Positions 1 to 8,961 of a DNA stretch of 26,782 bases are shown one piece after another. Source of the DNA: a virus. The stretch is taken from positions 1 to 26,782 of the IMG/VR virus record IMGVR_UViG_3300046010_004074. One strand, 5' to 3'. The notes beneath the pieces are model-generated. The model did no database searches and was not told the DNA's origin. It worked only from the letters and a program-made list of their open reading frames with translations. Both the position numbers and the translations under genes were made by a program. Position 1 is the stretch's first letter, and each line of letters starts with the position of its first letter.

Positions 1-1
1 G

Positions 2-457
2 AGATTAACTGAATTGAATTCTGCAGTAAAAGATAATTTAAAAACATATTTAAATTATTATAGAATTTTAACTGATGCAATTAATATAAAAGATGCATTT
101 ATTATTAATATAGGTGTAGACTTTGAAATTTCAGTGTTACCTAATTATAATAGCAATGAAGTTTTATTAAAATGTGTTGATGCATTAAAAACATTGTTTA
201 ATATAGATCGTTGGCAAATAAATCAGCCAATAATTAAATCAGATATTACTACAACATTAGCTAATATAAAAGGCGTTCAATCTGTAATTGGTATTAATTT
301 AAAAAATTTATATGATAGTGATTTAGGATATTCTGGTAATGTATATGATTTAAGAACCGCAACTAGAAATGGTGTTATATATCCTTCATTAGATCCTAGC
401 ATATTTGAAGTTAAATTTCCTAATCAGGATATTAAAGGTCGCGTAGTTAGTTATTAA
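2..457 (+). CDS. Baseplate wedge protein, T4 gp6 / P2 gpJ-like, C-terminal part (5' end outside window)
   Basis: The reading frame is already open at base 2 and no convincing start lies in the window; the first possible start is a TTG at base 14. I therefore read it as the last 151 residues of a longer gene. The sequence resembles the C-terminal part of T4 gp6, the protein that forms the inner baseplate ring and belongs to the Baseplate_J family. The segment begins with a helix followed by 'YRILTDAINIKDAFIINIGV', then an alternating strand region with 'DRWQINQPI', then 'GVQSV', and ends with 'YPSLDPSIFEVKFPNQDI' and 'GRVVSY'. The pattern of a conserved NxP-type segment, a GVxSV strand and a final YPSLDPxxFEvKyPNxDIxGR is what I recall for gp6 homologues. 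The assignment rests on memory of the family, not on a search. The next gene is a fibre-like protein, which fits a baseplate cluster. Confidence 0.72.
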   Translation, partial: RLTELNSAVKDNLKTYLNYYRILTDAINIKDAFIINIGVDFEISVLPNYNSNEVLLKCVDALKTLFNIDRWQINQPIIKSDITTTLANIKGVQSVIGINLKNLYDSDLGYSGNVYDLRTATRNGVIYPSLDPSIFEVKFPNQDIKGRVVSY

Positions 458-486
458 TTATTTTTGATTGGAATTCTGAATTTATA

Positions 487-496
487 TATTTATTAT
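487..496 (+). promoter_or_regulatory. Recurrent TATTTAT motif, candidate late promoter
   Basis: The 53-bp gap after the gp6-like gene holds TATTTATTAT, ending 14 nt before the ATG at 511. A short AAGG at 501-504 is a plausible weak ribosome binding site. The same motif recurs before the genes at 8298, 10330, 18361, 21522 and 23564. The promoter role is inferred from position only. Confidence 0.4.
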
Positions 497-510
497 AAAA
501 AAGGATTTCA

Positions 511-2532
511 ATGGGAGTTTTACAGAATAATTATGCACAAATTGTTCCTGGAGCATTAATTTCTGCGAGTTACGTTTCTGATTTATATGATGTTTTAACT
601 GGAAATGAAACTGAGGATGTTATAATTTCCGGATCATTTGTCATATCAGGTTCTGCAATGTCAACAGTAGGATTTATTGGATCTCTTCAGGGAACAGCTT
701 CTTTCTCAATTTCTAGTTCATATACAGTATCATCATCATATGCAATAAGTGCATCATATGCTCCGTATACAGACTCAGCATCAGTATCACTGTTAGCTAC
801 TAGTGCATCATATGCAAATATTGCTACAACTGCTTTAACAGCTTCATATGTTCTATTTATAGATAGTTCATCTGCAGCAGATACTAGTATTTCATCATCA
901 TATGCTATCTCGGCATCATATGCACCCCCAACTACATGGTCAGATATTTATACTAGTGCAACGGGGCATGTTATATATGTTTCGCCAAGTGGTAGTGATT
1001 CGAATGATGGATTGAGTTCAGCAAAACCATTACAAACATTGTATGCTGCTAAAACATTAGCAGTGTCTGGTAGTGTTATTATTGTCGGGGCTGGAATATA
1101 TGAATTTGACAATCGCGATTCTAATGGTAATTATTGGAATACTAGAGTAAATGAAGTTAATTTATGGAAAAATGGTGTTATATACTATTTCTGTATAGGA
1201 GCTAAAATAATATTACGAAACCAAAGTGTAACTGGAGTAAATTTAGCATTATTTAATCCAGATGCTACAATTAATGAAACATGTTTCGTCGACGGATACC
1301 TAGAATATGAACAATATGGTTATGGGGCGGATACCACTGATGGTAGAAATAACTATTTTAAATATATAGATGCTAATGGTGGAGGTTGTAATTTTTATAC
1401 TAATACAAAAAAATTAACGTCATGGCACTGTCAATTATATGAAGTGGAGCCAATTACATTACCGGTTGTTAATATTTTTGAATCAAGTGAAGAACATTAT
1501 TGGCAATTTATTAATAGTGGTAATGTCGGAGTTGGGGCTGCATATATATTTAACGGCCGAATTTCAAATACATCTATTAATTATAGATCTAATGTTACTA
1601 GAAGAATTTTTCCAGCAAACAGTGTATGTAGTTTTTATATCAGAGGAAGTTTAGAAACTAGTAAATTTAGATTGATAGGAGATTATATTTATAGTCCAGT
1701 AACATTATTTAGGGGCCGAACGTTAACATGCAGTGATATAATCATAGATATAAAAGAAATTGATTATTCATGGGCCTATACACCATTTAACTTACTAGGC
1801 ATTGTTAGTTCAGAATTGGGTGGGGCATTTACTTTAAATTTAATAGGTAATTTAAATGATATATCTAATAACAGTTTAACAACAGGTATATTTCATTTAT
1901 CGAGTGGAGCAAATCATAGAATCGATTTCAAAGGAAATATTAATACTAGAACAACATCTGGTACTGGTAGATTTATTGTAAGTAATACTACAGCAGGTAG
2001 TGTTGTAAATATTGATGGAGATATTAATTTTTTAGGATCTAGTAATACTACTAATATAGTATTTCAATCACAAGGTACAGGAACAATTGTTAATTTCAAA
2101 GGTAATGTTACTGGTAATTTTTCATTTCTAGCTCATCCTAGATCCGGAGGGGTTGTAAATATTAATAATTCTAGAATCGAATCGATTGCAAATGGCGCTA
2201 GGGTTTATACTAATACAACAACTACATTATCTACAATGCGTATTTCAAATAGTGATATACGTATGCTAAATACTGGTAGTGCTTTAACAGATGGTCGTTA
2301 TTTAAATGTACGTATTAATAATTCAAATATTGTTAATACTGGTACAACTGATGCATTATATAATTCAACTACATTAGGTTCTTTACAAATATTAAATAGT
2401 TCAGTATATACTAATAGTGGTAGTGCTATTAATTACACAAGTTCTATTATTGCATCGAATACAGTAATTAATACTGCATATTCAGGATCATTAACAGGAA
2501 GTTTAACACAATTATCAGGAATGGTTATATAA
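511..2532 (+). CDS. Tail fibre-like structural protein with SASY repeats and predicted beta-helix
   Basis: This 673-residue protein is probably a virion fibre or spike. Residues 15-138 hold repeated [ST]-[AS]-S-Y-[ATV] units ('ISASY', 'SSSYAISASYA' twice, 'TSASYA', 'TASYV'), a repeat type seen in phage fibre proteins. From about residue 153 the segment 'HVIYVSPSGSDSNDG', followed by 'KPLQTLYAA' and 'GAGIYEF', matches the entry to right-handed parallel beta-helix domains (pectate-lyase/DUF1565 style). The rest, to about residue 660, is a long run of short Asn/Thr/Ser/Gly-rich strands, consistent with beta-helix rungs. There is no signal peptide or membrane segment. It starts at an ATG 14 nt after a TATTTATTAT motif with AAGG in between, and lies between the gp6-like gene and other baseplate proteins. 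Receptor binding or glycan cleavage is possible, but I see no catalytic motif that I can name. Confidence 0.65.
   Translation: MGVLQNNYAQIVPGALISASYVSDLYDVLTGNETEDVIISGSFVISGSAMSTVGFIGSLQGTASFSISSSYTVSSSYAISASYAPYTDSASVSLLATSASYANIATTALTASYVLFIDSSSAADTSISSSYAISASYAPPTTWSDIYTSATGHVIYVSPSGSDSNDGLSSAKPLQTLYAAKTLAVSGSVIIVGAGIYEFDNRDSNGNYWNTRVNEVNLWKNGVIYYFCIGAKIILRNQSVTGVNLALFNPDATINETCFVDGYLEYEQYGYGADTTDGRNNYFKYIDANGGGCNFYTNTKKLTSWHCQLYEVEPITLPVVNIFESSEEHYWQFINSGNVGVGAAYIFNGRISNTSINYRSNVTRRIFPANSVCSFYIRGSLETSKFRLIGDYIYSPVTLFRGRTLTCSDIIIDIKEIDYSWAYTPFNLLGIVSSELGGAFTLNLIGNLNDISNNSLTTGIFHLSSGANHRIDFKGNINTRTTSGTGRFIVSNTTAGSVVNIDGDINFLGSSNTTNIVFQSQGTGTIVNFKGNVTGNFSFLAHPRSGGVVNINNSRIESIANGARVYTNTTTTLSTMRISNSDIRMLNTGSALTDGRYLNVRINNSNIVNTGTTDALYNSTTLGSLQILNSSVYTNSGSAINYTSSIIASNTVINTAYSGSLTGSLTQLSGMVI
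703..924 (+). repeat. In-gene SASY peptide repeat tract
   Basis: Residues 65-138 of the fibre-like protein carry about seven copies of a [ST][AS]SY[ATV] unit. At DNA level the blocks around 728-765 and 895-930 are near copies, built on tcatcatatgc and gcatcatatgc. The repeat could allow length variation of the fibre shaft by slippage or recombination, but that is inference. Confidence 0.75.
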
Positions 2533-2533
2533 C

Positions 2534-3715
2534 ATGTTCAGAATATTTTACAGCGAAAAAGACGCAACATTATATGAATCTAATTCAAACACTAATACTG
2601 GATTAGATGAAGTTTTAGAGATAGGAAAAAACTTAAATACTGCTGGTGAGAATTGGCTGAAATCTAGATCATTGATTAAATTTGATATGTCAGAAGTAAC
2701 TGATGTATTATCTAAATATTCAGTTTCATTAGATTCATGCAAATTCGTATTGCAGTTATTTACAACTCACGCAAAAAATCTACCAGCAACATTTACAATT
2801 GACTGTAAATTAGCAGGACAACCATGGCAAAATGGTACTGGATTTGCTACCAGTAGTCCAATTGTTACAGATGGCGTAACATGGGCAGAACCATATGAAG
2901 CTTGGTCTTTAAATTCACAAACTGGTAGTTTATGGATATCAGGTAGCCAATTAATACAAGTTAACAGTTCATCTATATATGTTACCGGAAGTGGTGAAGG
3001 TGGTAGTTGGTTATATCAATCAGGTTCAGCTATTTTCAATATATCAAATTTTAATCAGAGCTTTTTCCCACAGGCTGGTTTATCTACATCGGATATATCA
3101 AAACATACTCCTACTGATATCAATATCGATGTAACAGATGCTATTAAAATATGGATTAGTGGAAGTGCAGGAGCGTTAATACCTAATAATGGATTTTTAT
3201 TAAAATATTCAGATGCAGATGAAGCAAATTCTAATGTAACCGGATATGTTAGATATTTTAGTAGAGATACTCATACCATATATGTTCCTAAACTAACAAT
3301 GTATTGGGATAACAGCACATTTACAACAGGTTCATTAACAGCAGTAGATTTAGAATCATATTCAATATATACTCATATAAAGCCTACATATAAAGATACA
3401 GAAATTGCTAAAATTAGAATATATAGTCGAGATAAATATCCTAGAAAATCTCCTACTAATTTATTCCCATATGAAACTGTAAAATTCTTACCTACTACTA
3501 CATATTATGCAGTATATGATGCTGCTACAGATGAAACCATAATTCCATATGATAATATTTATAATAAAGTAAGTTGTGATTCTACAAGTAATTTTATTCA
3601 CATTGATATGAATGGTTTTATGCCAGAGCGTTATTACCGGTTGGAATTTAAAATTATAGATGGATTCACTGAACAAATTATCGATGATAAAATATATTTT
3701 AAAGTAGTTAGATAA
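2534..3715 (+). CDS. Virion structural protein with DNRLRE-like N-terminal domain
   Basis: A 393-residue protein with no signal peptide or membrane segment. Residues 1-55 ('DATLYESNSNTNTG', 'EVLEIGKNL', then 'RSLIKFDMSEV') match the pattern of DNRLRE/CBM96-type beta-sandwich domains, in which a D-[AT]-x-[LI] strand and an N-x-N-x-G segment are followed by an arginine and a [LI]-[LI]-K-F-D-[LM] strand. The middle contains several S-G-S turns ('LWISGSQLI', 'YVTGSGEGG', 'YQSGSAIF'). A second segment near residues 190-270 ('INIDVTDAIKIWISGSAG') repeats the end of such a domain. The C-terminal 120 residues look like an all-beta domain of unknown kind. It follows the fibre gene by 1 nt and is followed by the next gene after 1 nt, so it is very likely cotranscribed with baseplate genes. 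A role as a tail or baseplate decoration or fibre-attachment protein is inference. Confidence 0.55.
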   Translation: MFRIFYSEKDATLYESNSNTNTGLDEVLEIGKNLNTAGENWLKSRSLIKFDMSEVTDVLSKYSVSLDSCKFVLQLFTTHAKNLPATFTIDCKLAGQPWQNGTGFATSSPIVTDGVTWAEPYEAWSLNSQTGSLWISGSQLIQVNSSSIYVTGSGEGGSWLYQSGSAIFNISNFNQSFFPQAGLSTSDISKHTPTDINIDVTDAIKIWISGSAGALIPNNGFLLKYSDADEANSNVTGYVRYFSRDTHTIYVPKLTMYWDNSTFTTGSLTAVDLESYSIYTHIKPTYKDTEIAKIRIYSRDKYPRKSPTNLFPYETVKFLPTTTYYAVYDAATDETIIPYDNIYNKVSCDSTSNFIHIDMNGFMPERYYRLEFKIIDGFTEQIIDDKIYFKVVR

Positions 3716-3716
3716 T

Positions 3717-4751
3717 ATGGGTACAATTATTAGTAATATTATAGATGATGTAACAAATAGAGCGAGTCGACCGTTAACACAGCCAGATTTTGTAATTGAT
3801 TACTATGTTAATGGTTTAACATATGCATCGAATGATACTACAATATTACCTCGTGACACTGCTGGAAATATTTCAATTGAACCATCATCTAGCAATCTAT
3901 TAGTTATAGAACCTATAATTGATAAAGTTACTACTACGTCTGTTTTAAAAGTAATTGACACGAATTTTCAATATTATAAATTTCCTGTTTCAGTTGTAAA
4001 TAGTGGATTACCAATTGATTTAAATATTGCAGATTCTGAAGAAATTTTATATACTGAATTAATATTACCAATAAGTTTAGATTCTAGAAATCAAATACAG
4101 GATCTAGATAGGATAGATACATCATATGCGTCCACGTGGTATTATGGTACTAATAATTCAAGTGGATTTAAATCTTTGCCATTTACCGGTGGCGTTCAAC
4201 CAAAAGCAAATGGATATACTATAACACAAGATGCAATTGATGTATTACGAGAAAAAAATAAAACTTTAAAATTTAGAATACAATTACAATTTTTACCTAG
4301 ATATCCTCGTAGAACAAGTATACAAATACGATTAAATAGAACAAATCCAAAAGCGTATCGCAATTTTAATCAAGTGATATTATATTCAGAAGGTAATGTT
4401 GGAAATGTTGGAGATACTGTTAATAATCCGTATGATTTTAGGCCACGAAATGAATATCCGTACTTCGAAATGGAATATTACGTAGATATGAATGATATAG
4501 TTGCCGGCGATTACTATTTTATTGAAGCAGTAGCTGGTGGAGAAGTATGGAGTATGAATTCAAATGGATTTTGGAATATCGAACCAACAAATATACCAGT
4601 AACGCCAGGGTATTATGGATATAATTCAAATAATCTTGCAAGGAATTCGGGAGTATATTATATATCTGAAAACATTGTATTACGAGATGCTAATAATAAC
4701 GATATTGGTATAAAAAATGTAACAACTAATCAAATATTTGAATCTATCTAA
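3717..4751 (+). CDS. Putative baseplate/tail structural protein, unknown family
   Basis: I do not recognise this 344-residue protein. It is soluble in appearance, without signal peptide or membrane helix, and rich in beta-strand-forming residues and Asn. Recognisable patches are an N-terminal 'LTQPDFVIDYYVNGL', a central 'KTLKFRIQLQFLPRYPRRTS' and a C-terminal region rich in Tyr and Asn ('GYYGYNSNNLARNSG'). Its stop codon overlaps the start of the next gene (TAATG), which implies translational coupling with the large gp7/gpI-like protein. Its length is close to T4 gp8 (334 residues), but I could not match the sequence to gp8, so I do not claim that identity. Confidence 0.5.
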   Translation: MGTIISNIIDDVTNRASRPLTQPDFVIDYYVNGLTYASNDTTILPRDTAGNISIEPSSSNLLVIEPIIDKVTTTSVLKVIDTNFQYYKFPVSVVNSGLPIDLNIADSEEILYTELILPISLDSRNQIQDLDRIDTSYASTWYYGTNNSSGFKSLPFTGGVQPKANGYTITQDAIDVLREKNKTLKFRIQLQFLPRYPRRTSIQIRLNRTNPKAYRNFNQVILYSEGNVGNVGDTVNNPYDFRPRNEYPYFEMEYYVDMNDIVAGDYYFIEAVAGGEVWSMNSNGFWNIEPTNIPVTPGYYGYNSNNLARNSGVYYISENIVLRDANNNDIGIKNVTTNQIFESI

Positions 4752-7700
4752 TGTTAACACAATATAAAAATATCAACGAAATTAAGGCTGCTACAAAGTC
4801 AATTTCTGCTACTAGATTAGAGTCAACAAAAGCTAATTTATTATCACATAAAATAGATGTCTCAGTTTTAAATAACAATACAACAGAGATACATTTTTAT
4901 TCTGGTGATTCTTGGGTTACTGGTAATCATCAAGTAAATATAAACAATGCAATTCCTGATTATCAAAATTTAATATTAAATCGTAATTTACAATTGCGCG
5001 GTGAGCCAGTTGCTATAGATTTAAATAATGAATTAAATTCATTAAATATTAAATCAGGTAAATTTACAACCGTAGTTAACTTTTTTAAAAATTTAATTGG
5101 TAATTATAATGAACAATATTTACGAATAGATGATATATCGCCAGATCGTACTGAGATTAGATTACGTGCGATTGATGATACGAATCCTAAATTTTTAACT
5201 GATATTACTAATTATATCAATACGGTTAAACATATTCGTGAACCATTCTTTAAAACATATTTATTAAACTTTAGTCGAAATAAAACGGCTATGTTTGTTA
5301 ATAGTGTTGTAATTGGTGATTATATATACGTTAAATTATATGAACCATTACCATCTGAATATTCGATTAACTATAAATGTTGGGTTGTTGAAGAATTAAA
5401 ACAACCATATGTTGATCATATATCAATAGTATTAGATGAAATTACAAAACAATTTAAAACATTAGCAAATCCAAATTGGTATGCTACTGATAAATCTGTT
5501 ATTGCATCAGCTGGTACTGAATTAAAATCTTGGAATGACTTATTAGGTTCATCGGTACAAACATCACAACAAATTATAGATTCATATTTTTCTGGTAGTT
5601 TAGCTGGAATGAATTTAAATATCGATTATTCAGATTTTAATAACTTTATATTTTATAGTTCAGCAACAGAACGTGTTGAAAATTTTAAATATAAATTAGA
5701 ATTACTTGAATTTTATACATCACAAAGTTTAACAATATCACAATTATCAGGTAGTGTTGCAACAACAAATGCATTGGATTATCAAACTAATCGAACTAAT
5801 TTGATTAGCGGTTTTGATACATTTGAACAATTTTTATATTATAATTCATCTTCTAAATTAACTACATATGATTTAGAAAAAGAATTTGCAAATGTTGCTG
5901 AGTTAACAGGTAGTTATATACAGCCAGTACCAAAAACAAATTCATCAGTTCCATATACATTATATTCAGTTAATAGTAACGAATTTAAATTGTGGTACTC
6001 TGAATTATATTCAAATGCAGTTACATATGATACGTATAATAATAATTCGTTAACTAAAGCAATACCTGAATACATTCGTTATGATGAAAATAACGATCAA
6101 TTATTTATTTTTGTTAACATGTTAGGTCATCATTATGATATATTATATACATATATCAATAATATGACACAGATTAATAAACGTGAAGAAAATCCTAAAT
6201 TAGGTATGCCAAATGAATTATTATATTCAGTTGCAAAACAATTTGGATGGAATTTACAAAATGGAAATCAATATACGGAATTATGGCAATATGTATTAGG
6301 TACGTCTGAAGCAGGTATCCCGTTAACCGGATCTAATACAGTTGGTGACCCGAGTGTACCTGGTCGAGATATGACATATACAGTTTGGCGTCGTATTGTT
6401 AATAACTTACCTTTATTATTGAAATCAAAAGGTACTAAACGAAGTATACAAGCATTATTATCATGTTACGGTATTCCTAACTCAATGATTAATATCAATG
6501 AATATGGAGGACCTAGATTAGATAGAGCACCGATATATGAAAAATTAAATTTTGATTATGCATTAGATTTAATTAATAATTCAGCTGGTACAGTTACTGT
6601 AAATTATTCTCAATCTATAAATACAGTAGAGCTGCGTTTCCGAACAGATAACGTAGTTACTAATCCGTTATTACCAAGCACAATGAATTTGTTTTCAGTA
6701 GGTAATAACCACGTTACATTAGATTATACACGTGGTACATTGGGTACAATACAGATTAATGGTACTTCTTCGGCAGATATTGAGTTATTCGATGGTGGTT
6801 GGTTAACTGTGATGTTAAAAACAAATGGTTCTAATTTAACTGTAGTTGCTAAAAAATCTAAATATGGAAAAATCGTAGCAGCAGTATCTGCATCAGCAAC
6901 GACTTCATTTGTAGTATCTGGTTCTGTTGTATTAGGTGGAACGAGTACAGGTGCATCTAGACTAACTGGTCAGTTACAGGAATTAAGATTATGGTCTAGT
7001 TCATTAGAAGATTCTGCATTTAATAATCATGTTAAGGCTCCTGCTGCATATGATGGTAATTTAGATGCATATGATGAATTAGTATTTAGATTACCATTAA
7101 CTCAAAAAATTAATCATTCTACAACAAGTAGTTTATCTGGTGTAGAACCAAATTTATCGAATATCTCAGCATCATTTAATGGGTGGTCATCATCTACACC
7201 ATATGATTCAATTGAAGAAACATATTATTATGATAGTATATCATTAGGAACAGGTACATATGATGATAATAAAGTTCGTATCGAAGAAAATGAATTAATT
7301 GGTACATTAGATATTAAAACTAGAGCAGAACGAAGTCAATTTGATAAAGCTCCATTAGACAGCAATAAATTAGGTGTATATTTTTCTCCTCAAACAATGA
7401 TTGATGAAGATATTATTGCTCAATTAGGTTTTACTAGTTTAGATGATTTTATTGGAGATCCGGGTAATACCGATCCGTCTGAATATCCTATATTAATACA
7501 ACAAGCTCAATCATATTGGAAAAAATATGCTGATAAAAATGATATTAATTCTTATATAAAAATATTTACATTGTTCGATTTGTCATTTTTTAAACAATTA
7601 GAACAATTATTACCAGCACGTGTTAATGCTATAACTGGTATCGTAATACAACCGAATATATTAGAACGAAGCAAATTTGATATATTACCTATAGTATCTA

Positions 7701-8254
7701 ATTTAGATGTTAGTTATGAAATATCAATAGAGGCAACAACTACATTATCATCATCAGCAAATTATTTAAATTTTATTGGATCTGTTGATAGTAATATAAT
7801 GTCTGTTAGTGCAATTAACGATGATCAGTGGCAATCTTATTTAACAGCCTCTGCAGATGATAGATATAATAGTGTTGAATATTCACATCAGTCATTAATT
7901 CGATCAGGAAGTGTTTACATAACAGCATCTACACCATATTGGATGAGTGAAGTATTATCACCATCAATTACTGGTAGTGCGGTATCTGAATTTAGTTTTA
8001 CTCAAATTAGTACAACATATTCATCGAGTGCAAATTCAATGTGGGTAGGTACTTATTCACAACGACAAGATTATTTACCTGCGGGTATTAATAATCAAAG
8101 ATATAATGGTGCACATATGATGTCATTAGATTTTAATATTAATTCTGCAGATACTATAGATGGTGGTCCGGTTGTAGAGTGGACAACTGCTAATGGTAAT
8201 CAGTTAGTTTACCAAACTCCAAATAACACACAAGGTAGTTTTATAATATTATAA
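4751..8254 (+). CDS. Large baseplate protein with P2 gpI / T4 gp7-like segment and LamG-like domain
   Basis: This 1167-residue protein is the largest in the window. Residues about 486-580 resemble the phage tail protein I (Tail_P2_I) pattern: 'LLYSVAKQFGW', then a Trp-containing stretch, then 'VWRRIVNNLPLLLKSKGTKR' followed by 'SIQALLSCYGIP' and a Glu-containing strand. The R-x(8)-L-x-KGT-x(2)-[SA]-I-x(2)-L core is typical of that family. T4 gp7 (1032 residues) is the structural counterpart of P2 gpI and pairs with gp6, so a gp7-like wedge role next to the gp6-like gene is reasonable. Residues about 615-755 look like a LamG/concanavalin-like beta-sandwich, ending in 'LQELRLWSSSLED'. The remainder is not recognised. 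The gene overlaps its upstream neighbour by 1 nt. The overall assignment is inference from motif and gene order. Confidence 0.55.
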   Translation: MLTQYKNINEIKAATKSISATRLESTKANLLSHKIDVSVLNNNTTEIHFYSGDSWVTGNHQVNINNAIPDYQNLILNRNLQLRGEPVAIDLNNELNSLNIKSGKFTTVVNFFKNLIGNYNEQYLRIDDISPDRTEIRLRAIDDTNPKFLTDITNYINTVKHIREPFFKTYLLNFSRNKTAMFVNSVVIGDYIYVKLYEPLPSEYSINYKCWVVEELKQPYVDHISIVLDEITKQFKTLANPNWYATDKSVIASAGTELKSWNDLLGSSVQTSQQIIDSYFSGSLAGMNLNIDYSDFNNFIFYSSATERVENFKYKLELLEFYTSQSLTISQLSGSVATTNALDYQTNRTNLISGFDTFEQFLYYNSSSKLTTYDLEKEFANVAELTGSYIQPVPKTNSSVPYTLYSVNSNEFKLWYSELYSNAVTYDTYNNNSLTKAIPEYIRYDENNDQLFIFVNMLGHHYDILYTYINNMTQINKREENPKLGMPNELLYSVAKQFGWNLQNGNQYTELWQYVLGTSEAGIPLTGSNTVGDPSVPGRDMTYTVWRRIVNNLPLLLKSKGTKRSIQALLSCYGIPNSMININEYGGPRLDRAPIYEKLNFDYALDLINNSAGTVTVNYSQSINTVELRFRTDNVVTNPLLPSTMNLFSVGNNHVTLDYTRGTLGTIQINGTSSADIELFDGGWLTVMLKTNGSNLTVVAKKSKYGKIVAAVSASATTSFVVSGSVVLGGTSTGASRLTGQLQELRLWSSSLEDSAFNNHVKAPAAYDGNLDAYDELVFRLPLTQKINHSTTSSLSGVEPNLSNISASFNGWSSSTPYDSIEETYYYDSISLGTGTYDDNKVRIEENELIGTLDIKTRAERSQFDKAPLDSNKLGVYFSPQTMIDEDIIAQLGFTSLDDFIGDPGNTDPSEYPILIQQAQSYWKKYADKNDINSYIKIFTLFDLSFFKQLEQLLPARVNAITGIVIQPNILERSKFDILPIVSNLDVSYEISIEATTTLSSSANYLNFIGSVDSNIMSVSAINDDQWQSYLTASADDRYNSVEYSHQSLIRSGSVYITASTPYWMSEVLSPSITGSAVSEFSFTQISTTYSSSANSMWVGTYSQRQDYLPAGINNQRYNGAHMMSLDFNINSADTIDGGPVVEWTTANGNQLVYQTPNNTQGSFIIL

Positions 8255-8269
8255 AATTTGATAAATACA

Positions 8270-8279
8270 TATTTATATT
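8270..8279 (+). promoter_or_regulatory. Recurrent TATTTATATT motif, candidate late promoter
   Basis: TATTTATATT ends 18 nt before the ATG at 8298, in the 43-bp gap after the large baseplate gene. An AAGG at 8284-8287 is a possible weak ribosome binding site. Confidence 0.42.
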
Positions 8280-8297
8280 AAATAAGGTTAAAAACAT

Positions 8298-8948
8298 ATG
8301 GGATATTTAGATAATACAAGCGTAACAATTGATGCTATTTTAACATTAAAAGGACGTGAATTATTAGCAAAAGGTGGTAACGCATTTAAAATTACACAAT
8401 TTGCAGTAGGTGATGATGAAATTGATTATACATTATGGAATCCTGACCATCCACTAGGAACAGCATATTATGGTACTATTATAGAAAATATGCCAATTAT
8501 AGAAGCAATTCCAGATGAAACTCAGGCATTAAAATATAAATTAATCACTTTACCAAAACAAACAACAAATATACCTGTGATAAATGTTGGTAACACTGCA
8601 ATTATATTAGCAGCACCTGGTAATACTGCGACAATTACACCTAATACATCAAATTTCCAAGGTGGAAATGCAAATTTAGGATATACTGCTATTTTATCTG
8701 ACTCGACTGTTGCTGATTTACAAGTAACAAGAGCATTACAAAATTCAACATTACCTACGACTCCTAGATTTATCGGAGATAATGAAGATGCACAAAGTGT
8801 AGCAGTAGCTGGATTTGAATTCCGAGTTGTTGCTAAAACGCAAATGATATCAGATAAAACTGCTACTATTACTATAATAGCAAATGAAACTGGTGGTAGT
8901 GTTACAATTAATTTAACTGTTAAAAAAGCAACAACTGCAACATTATAA
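8298..8948 (+). CDS. Conserved phage structural protein (far-T4 type), small
   Basis: A 216-residue protein. Its N-terminal third ('YLDNTSVTIDAILTLKGREL', 'FKITQFAVGDDEIDYTLWNP', 'ENMPIIEAIPDE') is of a type I recall from uncharacterised structural proteins of T4-related marine phages; the name and exact role are not known to me. The last ~85 residues form an all-beta domain with a 'GFEFRVVAKTQM' strand and a Thr-rich final strand. There is no membrane segment. The gene starts a new cluster after a TATTTATATT motif, and 13 nt separate it from the next structural gene. A tail or baseplate role is inferred from neighbours. Confidence 0.55.
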   Translation: MGYLDNTSVTIDAILTLKGRELLAKGGNAFKITQFAVGDDEIDYTLWNPDHPLGTAYYGTIIENMPIIEAIPDETQALKYKLITLPKQTTNIPVINVGNTAIILAAPGNTATITPNTSNFQGGNANLGYTAILSDSTVADLQVTRALQNSTLPTTPRFIGDNEDAQSVAVAGFEFRVVAKTQMISDKTATITIIANETGGSVTINLTVKKATTATL

Positions 8949-8961
8949 TAGGCAATAAAAC

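Noticed and set aside
703-924. Possible CRISPR or tandem DNA repeat array
   Set aside because: Units are in-frame peptide repeats of irregular spacing, with no constant repeat and spacer pattern.
3717-4751. T4 gp8 homologue
   Set aside because: Length and location fit, but I could not match the recognisable parts of gp8 in the sequence.
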